Part shown: positions 11,710-20,897 of the stretch, piece after piece | Layout of the letters: each line of letters starts with the position of its first letter | How positions within the stretch are numbered: the stretch's first letter is position 1 | Assembly: GCA_037501455.1 (NCBI GenBank) | Contig: CM074857.1 | Span: 107,975,501-108,039,500 of the forward strand | Direction of reading: 5' to 3' | From: Lantana camara | Taxonomy: Eukaryota; Streptophyta; Magnoliopsida; Lamiales; Verbenaceae | Length of the DNA: 64,000 bases | Position numbers and translations under genes: made by a program | The notes under the pieces: model-generated | Databases searched by the model: none | What the model saw: only the letters and a program-made list of their open reading frames with translations | What the model was told of the DNA's origin: nothing

Positions 11710-14169
11710 ATGCATGCCCTTTTCTTTTCTTTCGCTTTTACAGATCCAGATTCTTCTTGTCTCACCTTGGTTATTTACCATGGTGGGAATATTCAAAACA
11801 ATATGTACGTCGGTGGGGAGATCCGAAAACTTGATTACGTGGACCTTGACAAGTTAAACCTTTTAACTCTAGATGAGTATGTGCAAGACTTAATAGAGCA
11901 GGGCAGTAAGAAAGAGTACTTAACAGCAGTAAAAGGTGTGTTTAAGTTAGTGGAAAGTGTGGATGAGTTGAGGTTGTACGGTAAGAGGTATCTTAAAAAG
12001 GGCAGAGAGTATCCACTGGTGGTTCGAAATGGTGGCCCTGAAGAAGGAGACAATCCAGATGGTGCAGGGAGTGAAAATGTTATGGCTGAGAATGAAGCAG
12101 GGGGTGCAAAAGTTATGGTTGAGGATGAAGTAGGGGTTAAAAATAATATTGTTGACAAGGCAGAGGAGGTTGCCACATTTGAATTGAGAACTCATGGAGA
12201 AACTGAAAGGGAAACCAGTGAAGAATTTTTTATGAGGGTAGAAGACACTCAGGAATGGATTGATGAATACAACCGTAGATATCCAGGCAAATCAACCACT
12301 GAACAGGATTCAAGAGCAATCTCTGACAATGAAGCTTTTGTAGAAACTTCAAATGAAGATTCAGAGGATGTGGATTGGAGGCTTGAGAGTGAACAGGACT
12401 TAGATGAAGATGATTCTTTGTTTGACAACATAATTGAGGAAGATGTTGAACCTCCACATACAGTTGCAAGGGATGAACAAAATGGTCAGTGGCTTAACTT
12501 TGAGGAGGTGGTTCCTGATTGTAGTGATGATGATGATTACACACTTCCAGAAGTGGATGCTGGAATTGGAAGTGATGATGATAAGTTGTATGATGATTGT
12601 GTTGTTACAAGTGCCGAAGTAGGTGATGACCAAAGTAATGGCAGTGAGGAAAGTGCAGATTCTTTGGGTGATTATGCTGAAGATGTGGTTAATGATGATT
12701 ATCTGGATTTGAGCAGGGTGTCTGATGAGGAGGGAGTTGTCGAATCTCTGCATCAATTTAATGAGGAGAATGTTTTTGATCCAGAGTTTGATTTGGGGCA
12801 GACCTTTGTTACAAAGGATCTGTTCAAGAAAAGTGTTAATTCTTATGCTGTGAAAACTAGAAGAACACTTCCATTTAGAAGATCAGACAGCAGAAGGGTT
12901 TATGTGAGGTGTTCTGAAAGTGGAAGTGGGTGTCCATTTAAGATAAATGCAGTCAAAGCCCTGAATACAACGCCTGAGAACAAAGATGCCTTTGTTATAA
13001 GAGAAATATGTCTAGAACATACTTGTCCTGAGGGATGGTATGTAAAGAATGTGAAAACGCAGTGGTTGGCTGAGAGGTATGTATCATGGTTCAAAACTGA
13101 TCCAAAGAGGTGTGTGAAAGGATTTAGGGCAGACGTGGAGAAAAAGTTGAATGTCAATGTGTCCAGAGACCAGGCTTACAGAGCCAAACAAGCTGCACTT
13201 AATCTGATCCAAGGTGATCCTGACTTGCAATATACCAAACTGTGGGATTATGCAAATGAACTTAGAAGATCAAACCCAGGTTCAACAGTCATCTTAGGTA
13301 ATACATTTATGTTTTAATTGTTTCTGTAACATTGCCTTCATTTGGTATTGTACCTTATTTTAAGCATTATGATTGCAGGGACTGAGGAAATAGATGGTGA
13401 GCAGAGATTTTCCAAGTTTTATGTTTGTTTTAAAGCCATGAAGGATGGTTTCAAGCATTGTAGACCTATCATTGGTGTGGATGGTTGCCACCTTAAAGGC
13501 CCACACTTTGGTATTTTGCTGACAGTAGTAGGAGTTGATCCAGACAATGGTAACTTTCCCATATGCTACTGTGTAGTTTCCTCTGAAAATAAAGATAATT
13601 GGTCCTGGTTTTTTAGTGTGTTGAAAGCTGACTTAGATTTGGGGAATGGGAAGGATTTTACCTTCATTTCTGACAAGCAAAAGGGACTGATACATGCACT
13701 ACCAGAGGTTTTGCCTGCTGCAGAAGTGAGATTTTGTGTGAGGCATTTGGTGGTAAACATGCACTCTGCAGGGCACAAAGGAACAACTTTGACTAATCTT
13801 GTATGGAAAGCATCTAACTCCACAACTGTCAGTGAATACACAGATGTGATGAGGTCTCTGAAGGATAAATTTCCAGGAGCAGCTGACTGGTTGAAAGATA
13901 AGCACCCACGGGAGTGGTCCAAAAGTCATTTTATGGTAAGAAGCAAGTGCGACCAGATTCTCAACAACTCATGTGAATCTTTCAACAGTTGCATACTTGA
14001 TGCAAGGGTCAAACCAATCTTAACCATGTTGGAGTGGATCAGAGAGTATCTCATGAAGTTGTGGCACCTGTGTAGAGAAACTGCAGACACTTGGGAAGGT
14101 ATAGTTGTTAAAGGTGGGAAGAAATATCTAAGCCTTGCTGGCAGTGGGAAACAAGCTGGACCATGTTAA
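11710..14169 (+). CDS. MuDR-type (MULE) transposase, two exons, C-terminus short
   Basis: Exon 1 is 11710-13297, the intron 13298-13378 (gtaata...ttgcag, 81 bp), exon 2 13379-14169; the junction makes ILGTEE in frame, about 792 codons. Order: a PB1-like N-terminal domain (YHGGNIQNNMYVGGEIRK, about residues 23-75), a long acidic linker rich in D, E and S, a Mutator DNA-binding domain (FKKSVNSYAVKTRRTLPFRR with a CSESGSGCPF cysteine pair, about 355-450), then the MULE catalytic core (IIGVDGCHLKGPHFG, ENKDNWSWFF, FISDKQKGL, CVRHL). Two catalytic Asp candidates (GVDG, ISDK) are present. The usual C-terminal SWIM zinc finger is missing: the frame diverges after IREYLMKLW and stops. The start is uncertain: a pyrimidine tract and ttttacag at 11743 look like an acceptor, so an upstream exon may exist. 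Confidence 0.85.
13298..13378 (+). other. Intron of the MULE transposase
   Basis: An 81-bp GT-AG intron with an in-frame stop inside. Removing it joins exon 1 and exon 2 in phase (one base of a glycine codon on the left, two on the right). The acceptor is gattgcag. Confidence 0.85.
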
Positions 14170-14551
14170 ATGGTGTTTCTTCTTCATCTTGTTCATTTGG
14201 TTCCTTTTGTCCTTTTGTATTGGTTGTTAATGGGTTCAAACATTGATCAAACTCGGAATCTTTAGCTGGTAGGTGCTGCAGCTTTTTGAATTTCATTCCA
14301 TGAATGCTCCAGCAATTAAGCTAGTAGGCTATGTAATGTGGATCATTTTAGGACCCTTATCTTTTGGTAATTCAGGCAAATCTGCTATATTATAAATGTT
14401 GTTATTACTAAATGGTAAAGTTATATGGATCAGGGCATGCATGTCCAACTAATCAGATGTTAAATAGATTTAAGGTAAACAAGTTACATTACACTGACAA
14501 AAACTACATTACCCTTACAGAAATAACAGTACAGCTTTCCCATAACATGTC
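14170..14551. other. Spacer between the convergent MULE genes
   Basis: About 380 bp between the transposase stop (plus strand) and the GRF gene stop (minus strand). It should hold both 3' untranslated ends. No further open frame of note. Confidence 0.6.
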
Positions 14552-15109
14552 TTACATGAAAACAAATAACAACAGTAATGTAATACAAAACAAGATGCAC
14601 TGCAGCAACAACTTCAACCTCCTCAACTCTTGGAGCTTTCCCTCGAGTTCAATCTGCAGCAATTTGTTTTTCTCCATGTATTCTATTAGCTCAAGATTAG
14701 GTTCAGGAGTGACATCTTGATTCGCATTGGTCTCCATTAACTCAAGTTGAGCTTCAAGCCTGTTTATTTTACTAAGAAGTCCTGGAATTACAACTTTCGA
14801 CCTGTCACAGATCTCTCCATCAAGCCATTCAAAGTATTTGCATCTCTGCAAATGAAGTTACAAAAAAAAAAAATTAATAAAAATTTACCAATTAGCCCAC
14901 GATGAAGTACAAGTTAGAGCCTTCACTTATGAATTTTGAGAGTAGATTACCATGGAAACACAGGAGAAAAATCGCCGCCCCGGATTGTTAGGCTTCCAAG
15001 AGGTCCTCAAAACAACACGCCTACCACAAAGACAAACCATCTGCGATGGGTCTTCGAATCTACCTTCGTGTTCGCAATTGGAGATTGAAGAAGAACCGCT
15101 ACGTACCAT
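14552..15109 (-). CDS. GRF-type zinc-finger protein with coiled coil and C-terminal membrane segment
   Basis: Two exons: 15109-14951 (53 codons from the ATG at 15107-15109) and 14845-14552, separated by a 105-bp GT-AG intron (14950-14846); the protein has 150 residues. Residues 26-64 form a zf-GRF finger: CLCGRR, then PGRRFFSC (the GRF box), then RCKYFEWLDGE, giving ligands C26, C28, C50 and C55. Residues about 70-130 are Leu/Glu/Lys-rich and look like a coiled coil (LSKINRLEAQLELMETN, MEKNKLLQIELEGKLQELRR). The end (LLLQCILFCITLLLLFVFM) looks like a membrane anchor. This layout matches the large plant family of small GRF-finger proteins of unknown function. It lies fully inside the MULE, convergent with the transposase, as mudrB is to mudrA in maize MuDR. 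Confidence 0.85.
14846..14950 (-). other. Intron of the GRF-finger gene
   Basis: A 105-bp phase-0 intron: donor atg/gtaatc at 14950 and acceptor tttgcag/agatgc at 14846 on the minus strand, with a T-rich tract before the acceptor. It splits the GRF finger between its third and fourth cysteines. Confidence 0.85.
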
Positions 15110-15468
15110 GTCGAGCTAAAACAAGATGAGAGGGAAGAAATTTAAGCTTGGCACTTTGTTACAGGTTCAAATCTGTTTTGTTGGGCAAACTAGGGTTTAT
15201 GGCGTTTCAATTGGGGGAAGAGGTGGAACAAATAAATGCATATTTCACAATTTCTTCTTCTAATGTATTAAAGGAATATTTTATAAAAGATAATTATTAG
15301 GCTCACTGCTTTTGGTGGGAATTTTCCCGCTACAATATTCCAACTCAGCTCATCCATGTCATTAACCTTATAAAAAGCCACATAATCATTGAAAAATGAA
15401 GTGGCCAGCATATTAATGACGTGGAAATACCAGAGTGGTTTTCCGGCAACTGTTTGCACTGTCAGTCG

Positions 15469-15586
15469 AAAATTGGCATGGTTTTGCTAATTTTTGGGAC
15501 TTATGGGGTTACTTTGCTCACCGGAATTCTAGTGTACCAGATCGGCTAAAATGGGGGAGATGGTATACCAGTTTTGCAATTTTCCC
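15469..15586 (-). repeat. MULE terminal inverted repeat, right
   Basis: Complement of the left repeat, ending accagttttgcaattttccc. It abuts the second copy of the 10-bp target duplication (15587-15596). Confidence 0.95.
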
Positions 15587-15596
15587 CCTTTCATCG
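15587..15596. repeat. MULE target-site duplication, right
   Basis: Exact second copy of cctttcatcg (first at 10924-10933). Removing the element and one copy restores an open fucosidase frame across the site. Confidence 0.95.
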
Positions 15597-16061
15597 CATC
15601 CAATCCCTCCACCACTCCCAATTCTCCCACTCCCGTCGGCGCATCAAATCTCATGTCAGCTCTCAGAAATGGCTCTCTTCTTTCACTTCGGCACCAACAC
15701 TTTCACAGGCTCAGAGTGGGGAACAGGCCATTCCGATCCCTCAGTATTCAACCCAACTCAACTAAACGCGACTCAGTGGGTCAACTCGGCCAAAGCACTG
15801 GCTTTTCAAGAGTTATCCTAACGTCGAAGCACCATGATGGGTTTTGCCTTTGGCCATCTGAGTATACTGACTATTCTGTGAAGTCCAGTCCAAGGAAGAA
15901 TGGGAGTGGCGATGTGGTTAAAGAGTTGGCTGATGCTGCCAGAATTGGTGGAGTTCAATTGGGGCTTTATCTTTCTCCTTGGGATAGACACGAGTCTTGT
16001 TATGGGAAGACGCTTGATATAATGCATATTATTTGGGACAGATGACTGAGTTGTTTACCAG
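15597..16061 (+). pseudogene. Fucosidase exon 1, GH29 catalytic domain part, frameshifted
   Basis: This block encodes the first half of the GH29 barrel. One frame runs from HPIPPPLPILPLPS through MALFFHFGTNTFTGSEWGTG to NSAKAL. A one-base deletion near 15803 (one G short in ctggcttt) moves the reading to the next frame, which continues GFSRVILTSKHHDGFCLWPS to WDRHESCYGKTL. A second shift near 16015 moves it again to GQMTELFTR before the donor site at 16062. Each lesion alone would abolish the protein. The N-terminal side abuts the MULE target duplication. Confidence 0.85.
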
Positions 16062-16097
16062 GTTTGTTGAAGAAGCTGTTTTTATAAACTTTTTGGT

Positions 16098-16105
16098 GTT
16101 TTTCT
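16098..16105. repeat. hAT target-site duplication, left
   Basis: The 8-mer gtttttct, repeated exactly at 19322-19329. Eight base pairs is the hAT standard. Confidence 0.9.
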
Positions 16106-16335
16106 TAAGGGTGTCAAAACACAACCCGACCCGAAAACCCGACCCGACCCACCCGATAAAATATCAGGTTAGGGTTGGGGTTTTTCGGGTCGGGTTGATA
16201 TCGGGTCGGACCCGAAAGGAACCCGGAAATGAAGGAACAGGTTCGGGTGGGTTTCGGGTCGACCCGGTTTGACCCGAAAAATAAGAATGGATAGTATATA
16301 ATGCAAAACCCTAACCTTTTCCCTCATTTTTCCTT

Positions 16336-16862
16336 CCATTTTTACAGAGAGCAGCGGCGATGCTTCCATTCTCCCAGCAGCTTCTCACACACCACTCGCC
16401 GCCACCTCTTGGTAACCGGTAACAGGTAATTTCTTCCTCTCTTCTTCTTCTTTCTTTTTTAAATATGTTAAAGATTTCTTCCATCTTTACTCAGATCTAG
16501 CGTGACGGTGCTTCCATTCTCACCCACCACTCTTTGCCGCCTCGTCCCCGCCTGCAACTGGTAAGTTCTTCCTCTCTTCTTCTTCTTCTTTAAATATGCT
16601 AAGATTTCTTCCGATTTCTTCCATTTTTACTCAGATCCCAGTAGCGGCGGTGCTTCCATTCTCACCCACCACTCGCCGCCGCCTCTTTCCCGCCGGCAAC
16701 ATGTAAGTTCTTTCTCTCTTCTTCTTCTTCTTCTTTCTTTTTTAAATATTCTAAGTTTTTTTCCATTTTTACTCAGATCCCAGCAGCGGCGGTGCTTCCA
16801 TTCTCACCCAACACTCGCCGCCGCCCCGTCTTGTCGCCGCCTTCCCGCCGCCGGCAACAGGT
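16336..16862 (+). repeat. Four tandem mini-exon-like repeats, about 142-149 bp each
   Basis: Each unit has the same layout: a pyrimidine-rich stretch (cttcttcttcttt), a tttttac(t)cag acceptor-like site, a GC-rich core around gcggtgcttccattctcacc and cgccgccgc, then a gcaac.g/gta donor-like site. The shared tgcttccattctc anchor lies at 16361, 16510, 16651 and 16793. Units 2 to 4 are closer to each other than to unit 1. The pattern looks like an amplified non-coding leader exon with its intron, possibly part of the promoter or 5' untranslated end of the element. Confidence 0.8.
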
Positions 16863-17493
16863 AGTCCATTCTTTTGGGTGAAACTGGGGAAATAGTTGGG
16901 CTTTCAAGGGATGTTTATTTATATCTTTGGTTTGATTTTTGGAATATTGAGAAGTTCGGGGGTTGTTTTCAAAGGGGGAAATGTATGGGTTTTATGTGTT
17001 TTTAGAATGTTTCTAATTTGTTGGCTGGTTTCTTTGACATTATTGGGTGTGGAAATTTTTGTCAGTTTGACAGAAATGATGGATTCTTTTCTGGAAATAG
17101 TGAAAGGAAATCCAGCTGGGTTTGCGTAATTAATTTTGGTTGTTTGAGATAAGGAGTTGGACTTTCCAGTTGTATTGTAAAGGAGGAGGATAGGTTTAGA
17201 GGTTGAGATTGATTGATTTTGGATTTTTGGTGGAAGGAAATAATTATTATGATAAACTATATAAAAGAAAGAAACTAAATAGGATAATCAGTGTAATAAA
17301 TTTTTTAGAAATTTAAAATTATATGATCTTATATAACTAGAAATGAACTTAACATTTTGGTAACATAAAGAATTGCGACTAAATTAAATTAAATCAAATC
17401 ATCTAGTTTAGCTATGTTTAGTTCTTTGGCATGTATTCTTTTACCTGAAATCTGCATAATAATATTTGAGTATATGTGTCTTTTCAAGCAAGG

Positions 17494-17784
17494 ACTCCTA
17501 AAAGCCCTTGGATGCCTTTTCCGATGCTGTTTGCTGCCATTTTAGATCAAGTCACTCCTCAGAGCATGGACCTTGTGAAAACCAATTATGCATTGTTCAA
17601 GGTATATACGTATTTGACACTTTAATTTACTTATTTATTGTGGTAAATATATACTGAATTTCTTTTACTTCTTCCTACTGTTGGGCAGAACAAGTAGCTA
17701 ACTCGAGATGCATTTGTTAAGAAATTGAGGCTGATTGTTGGTGATAATTTACTGAAGTCAGCAATAACAAGTCTTCAGTGCAAG
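17494..17784 (+). pseudogene. RST-domain fragment (RCD1/SRO type) in two exons
   Basis: Exon a (17494-17601) reads TPKSPWMPFPMLFAAI to TNYALFK and ends at a gtatat donor. Exon b (17689-17784) follows gggcag and reads [19 protein letters not shown] to SAITSLQCK before gtatgg. Together they match most of an RST domain, the C-terminal protein-binding domain of plant RCD1/SRO proteins and TAF4, in which it contacts transcription factors. An in-frame tag three codons into exon b breaks it. The rest of the source gene (WWE and PARP-like parts) is absent, so it is a captured fragment and not a gene. Intron and phase are kept, which points to capture at the DNA level. Confidence 0.75.
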
Positions 17785-18739
17785 GTATGGCTTCTAAGGT
17801 TTGTTAATATATATATAAAGTCGTATGCAACACAGATATTAACCCGAAACTAATCTTTAAATCAGAATTGTAATTATACTCTTATATTCTAATGTATTTA
17901 TGCAACCTTTTGACTACAATGCACTAGTTCTTTGTTTTTGTGAGCATTTTATTAACAAGGTAAATACTTTCTATTATCATAATATACTCTATCGTCAACA
18001 ATTTTAGTCTTTTCCTTGGTTGTCATTTGCGTCGGATTCAGATGTCATATTTTTATTAGTTTTGAACTTTTAAATACTGAGTATTTACACAACGATTAAG
18101 TGCATTTAAACCAATTCTCACTATTACGAGTGTTTGTTTCGTTTTGGTTTTATACAGATGTCGTCCAGTACCAATGTGGGAACAACTTGAATCTGCAAGG
18201 AAACAAGTGTGGGAGAAGTCAGGTATCATATTATAAACTATCTGTATGTAGTAGCGAGTGTGTTGGAGATCTTTATGCTTTTGTGTAAGCTCCGACTCTG
18301 AAGTGAATAAGTGACTACTTCGAATGTTATTTTGGGTTTTTGTCAGCTAATTTTAATAGATGGGATTGTTTGTCAGATATTTGAAATCTCTATTGTCTCA
18401 TTTGTTGGGTTGTGTTGCCAATGAGAACTTTTTCCTTTCCTTTCCTTTTTCATTTTCTGAATTAAATTTATTATAAACTTTATGAATTCCTTGATGAAGA
18501 TTAGATCTAAGCGAAGTCTTTCTGATACATATTAATTATTTCAGCAGTTATATATGCAGCAGAAAGTATCAATATCAAACAAGATTAATATGTATAGAAC
18601 AAGGTTAAGATGAATAGTTCAGTTATTTAATTAGCATAAAAGCAGGATGTTAAATCTCATGCTAGAACATATTAAAACATATTAATCTGATGTTATGCTA
18701 CTTTTGCCTATTATTTTTATATAGGATGACGTACGGAAG

Positions 18740-19035
18740 AGCTTGTCAGGTGGAATAGAAGTGTTTGAGCTGGAATTTTAAGTGTTTTGAAGTTACCTTT
18801 TGTGATGTTTGTTTCATGGGAAGATTGTAATGGCCTTGTATTTGTGTTGTTTGTTTTATTGCTTTTGCATTTGTGATGCTTGTTTGATGGGAGGACTGTA
18901 ATGGCTTCGTATTGGTGATGTTTGTTTCATATCTATGCATTTGTGATGTTTGTTTCATGGGAGGACTGTAATGGGATTATAGTGATGGTTGTTAGGTTAT
19001 TGGATTTTAGTGTTGTGGTGTTTGTTTCATGCCAT
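18740..19035 (+). repeat. Imperfect repeats near the right end of the hAT-like element
   Basis: At least four loose copies of a gatgtttgtttcatgggagg / actgtaatgg unit between about 18800 and 19030, with spacers such as tttgcatttgtgatg. Non-coding. Confidence 0.6.
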
Positions 19036-19321
19036 TTAAAATGTATGGCTCTGCTCCATTTTTTGGCAGACAATTCCCTCGCATTCTGCAATTAAATTCA
19101 GGTCGGGTCGGGTTAAATCGGGTGGGTCGGGTCATCGGGTGACCTGAAAAAAACAGGTCAACCCGAAACCAACCCGAACCTGATAGGTTCAGGTTAGGGT
19201 TGGGGGTTTCGGGTTCAATTCGGGTTCGGGTTCGGGTTGGGTTCGGGTTGGGCCTTTTGGTGTAATACCCCTATCCCAACCCGACCCGAACCCACCCGAT
19301 CCACCCGAATTGACACCCCTA

Positions 19322-19329
19322 GTTTTTCT
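19322..19329. repeat. hAT target-site duplication, right
   Basis: Exact second copy of gtttttct (first at 16098-16105). Confidence 0.9.
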
Positions 19330-19536
19330 ACATATGGGCTTTGTTTGGTAGTAAGTATTATTCAATTTTGCTTGTTTGCTGGGGGGTTAATTCAGTTGGT
19401 TTCAAGATTTCTCATCCAATCAGTGATCATAGCCTCATATACGGTGGTTTCTTTCTCATCATAAATCCTGCAAAAACATCATATTCAAGGATGAGACTGT
19501 CAATTGATTCCAATTTCTTGCTGCCATTTGGAGCAG

Positions 19537-19774
19537 ATATGGTGAGATCGGAGAAGTTTGGTTAGATGGTGCAAAGGGAGAGGGGGAGAAAGACATGGAG
19601 TACCTCTTTGAAGATTGGTTTAGTTTTGTTCAACAACTTCAACCCGGAGCCGTCATATTTTCTGAGGCCGGACCCCGACACAAGATGGGTTGGTGACGAA
19701 GCTGGAGTTGCCGGCACCACTTGCTGGTCAACTTTCAATCAAACTAATGCAATAATAGGCGGTGATGATTTTCA
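19537..19774 (+). pseudogene. Fucosidase exon 2 with frameshift
   Basis: Starts after gagcag at 19536 and continues the codon left open by exon 1 (arginine, then YGEIGEVWLDGAKG). It holds the segment with the expected catalytic nucleophile, Asp in VWLDGA. One extra C near 19677 shifts the frame between SEAGP and DTRWVGDEAGVAGTTCWSTF. It ends at a good donor (gtaagt at 19775) after GGDDFQ. Confidence 0.85.
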
Positions 19775-19859
19775 GTAAGTCCATTTTTTAAAGTCTGATA
19801 GAGTTTGACATCCACTTGATTGTTGTTTGTGAAATATGAACTCGAAATTGGGATAAATA

Positions 19860-20140
19860 CACTTACATACGTAGAGGTTTGACCTAATCACCCAAACCTC
19901 CCTCGAGTTTTCAGAAATTACAGAAACTTCCCTTCAAAAGATTTACATCACATATGTTATTGAGTTTTTGATCCCATGGTCAGTATTTTTTTGAATAGCC
20001 TATTTTTCCCTTGAATCTTACTGATCAATAATTCACTTAAAATTCATGACTATAATAACATGTCTTGGGCCAAACCCAAAGTAGGCCAAGGAAAGTTTTC
20101 TTAATTTTCCAAACCTTAGGGGAAGTGTTTGTGTAATTAG
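19860..20140. mobile_element. Possible MITE in fucosidase intron 2
   Basis: Inverted-repeat-like ends: left taatcacccaaacctccctcgag near 19886, and complement of right taattacacaaacacttcccc near 20115-20138, each followed by further matched A/T-rich blocks. No clear target duplication. Superfamily not set. Confidence 0.35.
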
Positions 20141-20166
20141 CTTGATATGTTATTGGTTATCTGCAG

Positions 20167-20897
20167 ATACTATATGGAAGGTGATCCTTTCGGGCACGAC
20201 CGTGTACCTGCTGAGTGCAATGTCTTGATTCGACCCGGATGGTTCTGGCTGCATCCGAAGTTCCAAAATTCGCAATGCAGCTTCTCGATCTTTACTACAA
20301 GTCAGTTGGCAGAAACTGTCTCCTTTTACTAAACGTCCCTCCAAATTCTTCCGGCCTTATATCCGACCTAGACGTTCAAGTCCTTCAAGCATTTTCAGAA
20401 ATCCGTAAAGCTATATTCTGCCACAACCTCGCCAAAGGCGCTTCGATCTCATCCAGCAACACACGGGGGAACACTCCAACCGATTCCCATTATGGCCCGA
20501 ACAATGTCCTCAAAGAAGGTATCTATACATACTGGTCACCTGACGAGGCAAAGCAATCACATTGGATTCTCCATTTGGATTTCACAGAAATGGTTACTTT
20601 CAACGTGTTGCTTTTGCAAGAACCGATCCAAATGGGACAACGGGTGATCGAGTTCCATCTCGAGTTCTTGAACGAAGAAGGCAAATGGGAATGGGTGATA
20701 AAGTGCGCTACTGTGGGATACAAGAGGCTTGTTGTTGACAAAGCTCGGGCAAACCCCTAATAGCTTACTTAGGTTTATATATGGATCCATTTTCCATATT
20801 CGAGCCTGCCTCCAACCTTAGCTCGGGATCGGTTGTCAATGGCAGTCAAACTGCTCAGCAAACTACTCAAAGAAGCTCCAACAACTATTATATCTAG
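20167..20897 (+). pseudogene. Fucosidase exon 3 with two frameshifts and a deletion
   Basis: Starts after ctgcag at 20166. The first frame reads YMEGDPFGHDRVPAEC to RPGWFW. A missing base near 20250 shifts to ASEVPKFAMQLLDLYYKSVG, and this frame stays open through LISDLDVQVLQAFSEIRK, a discoidin-like C-terminal part (PTDSHYGPNNVLKEG, YTYWSPDEAK, FNVLLLQEPIQMGQR) to ANP. A run of residues normally between KRL and VVDKAR is absent, and one missing C at about 20757 brings an early stop. The old frame would have gone on through YMDPFSIFEP to a stop at 20895-20897. Confidence 0.85.

Larger units (their letters stand above)
10934..15586. mobile_element. Mutator-like element (MULE) with two convergent genes
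   Basis: A complete-looking 4.65-kb MULE. Its terminal inverted repeats (10934-11051 and 15469-15586) are 118 bp long and differ at one base by my reading, with weaker similarity further inward. A perfect 10-bp duplication (cctttcatcg) flanks it. Inside lie a MuDR-type transposase on the plus strand (11710-14169, one intron) and a GRF-zinc-finger gene on the minus strand (15109-14552, one intron), tail to tail. It sits in exon 1 of the fucosidase pseudogene. The near-identical ends and open frames suggest a recent insertion that may still be mobile, although the transposase lacks the usual C-terminal SWIM finger. Confidence 0.95.
16106..19321. mobile_element. Non-autonomous hAT-like element carrying a gene fragment
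   Basis: A 3.2-kb element bounded by an exact 8-bp duplication (gtttttct). Its ends are short inverted repeats: the left begins taagggtgtcaa and the complement of the right begins taggggtgtcaa. Both ends are rich in cgggt/acccg repeats (16120-16275 and 19100-19315), a common subterminal style in plant hAT elements. No transposase frame is visible. Inside are four tandem mini-exon-like repeats (16336-16862), a two-exon fragment of an RST domain (17494-17784), an exon-like block near 18158-18220 of unknown origin, and gatgtttgtttcat repeats near 18800-19030. This fits a transduplication or Pack-type element; no source gene can be identified from the window alone. Confidence 0.85.
16062..19536 (+). 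other. Fucosidase intron 1, enlarged by a hAT-like element
   Basis: The donor gtttgttg follows accag and the acceptor is gagcag before atatggtgag. Exon phases match (split arginine codon). Without the 16106-19321 insertion the intron would be about 250 bp. Confidence 0.8.
10772..20897 (+). pseudogene. Alpha-L-fucosidase (GH29) pseudogene, FUC1-like
   Basis: Three-exon host gene, now broken. GH29 alpha-L-fucosidases of this plant type remove fucose from glycans and are normally secreted. The exons read 10772-10933 plus 15597-16061 (exon 1, split by the MULE), 19537-19774 (exon 2) and 20167-20897 (exon 3). Introns run 16062-19536 (gt...gcag, holding a hAT-like element) and 19775-20166 (gtaagt...ctgcag). 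Recognisable stretches are MALFFHFGTNTFTGSEWGTG, TSKHHDGFCLWPSEYTDYS, LSPWDRHESCYGKT, EVWLDGAKGEGEKDMEY with the family's nucleophile Asp, and LYYKSVGRNCLLLLNVPPNS. Besides the two insertions there are at least four or five single-base frameshifts and a small C-terminal deletion. A paralogue elsewhere could still be functional. Confidence 0.9.
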
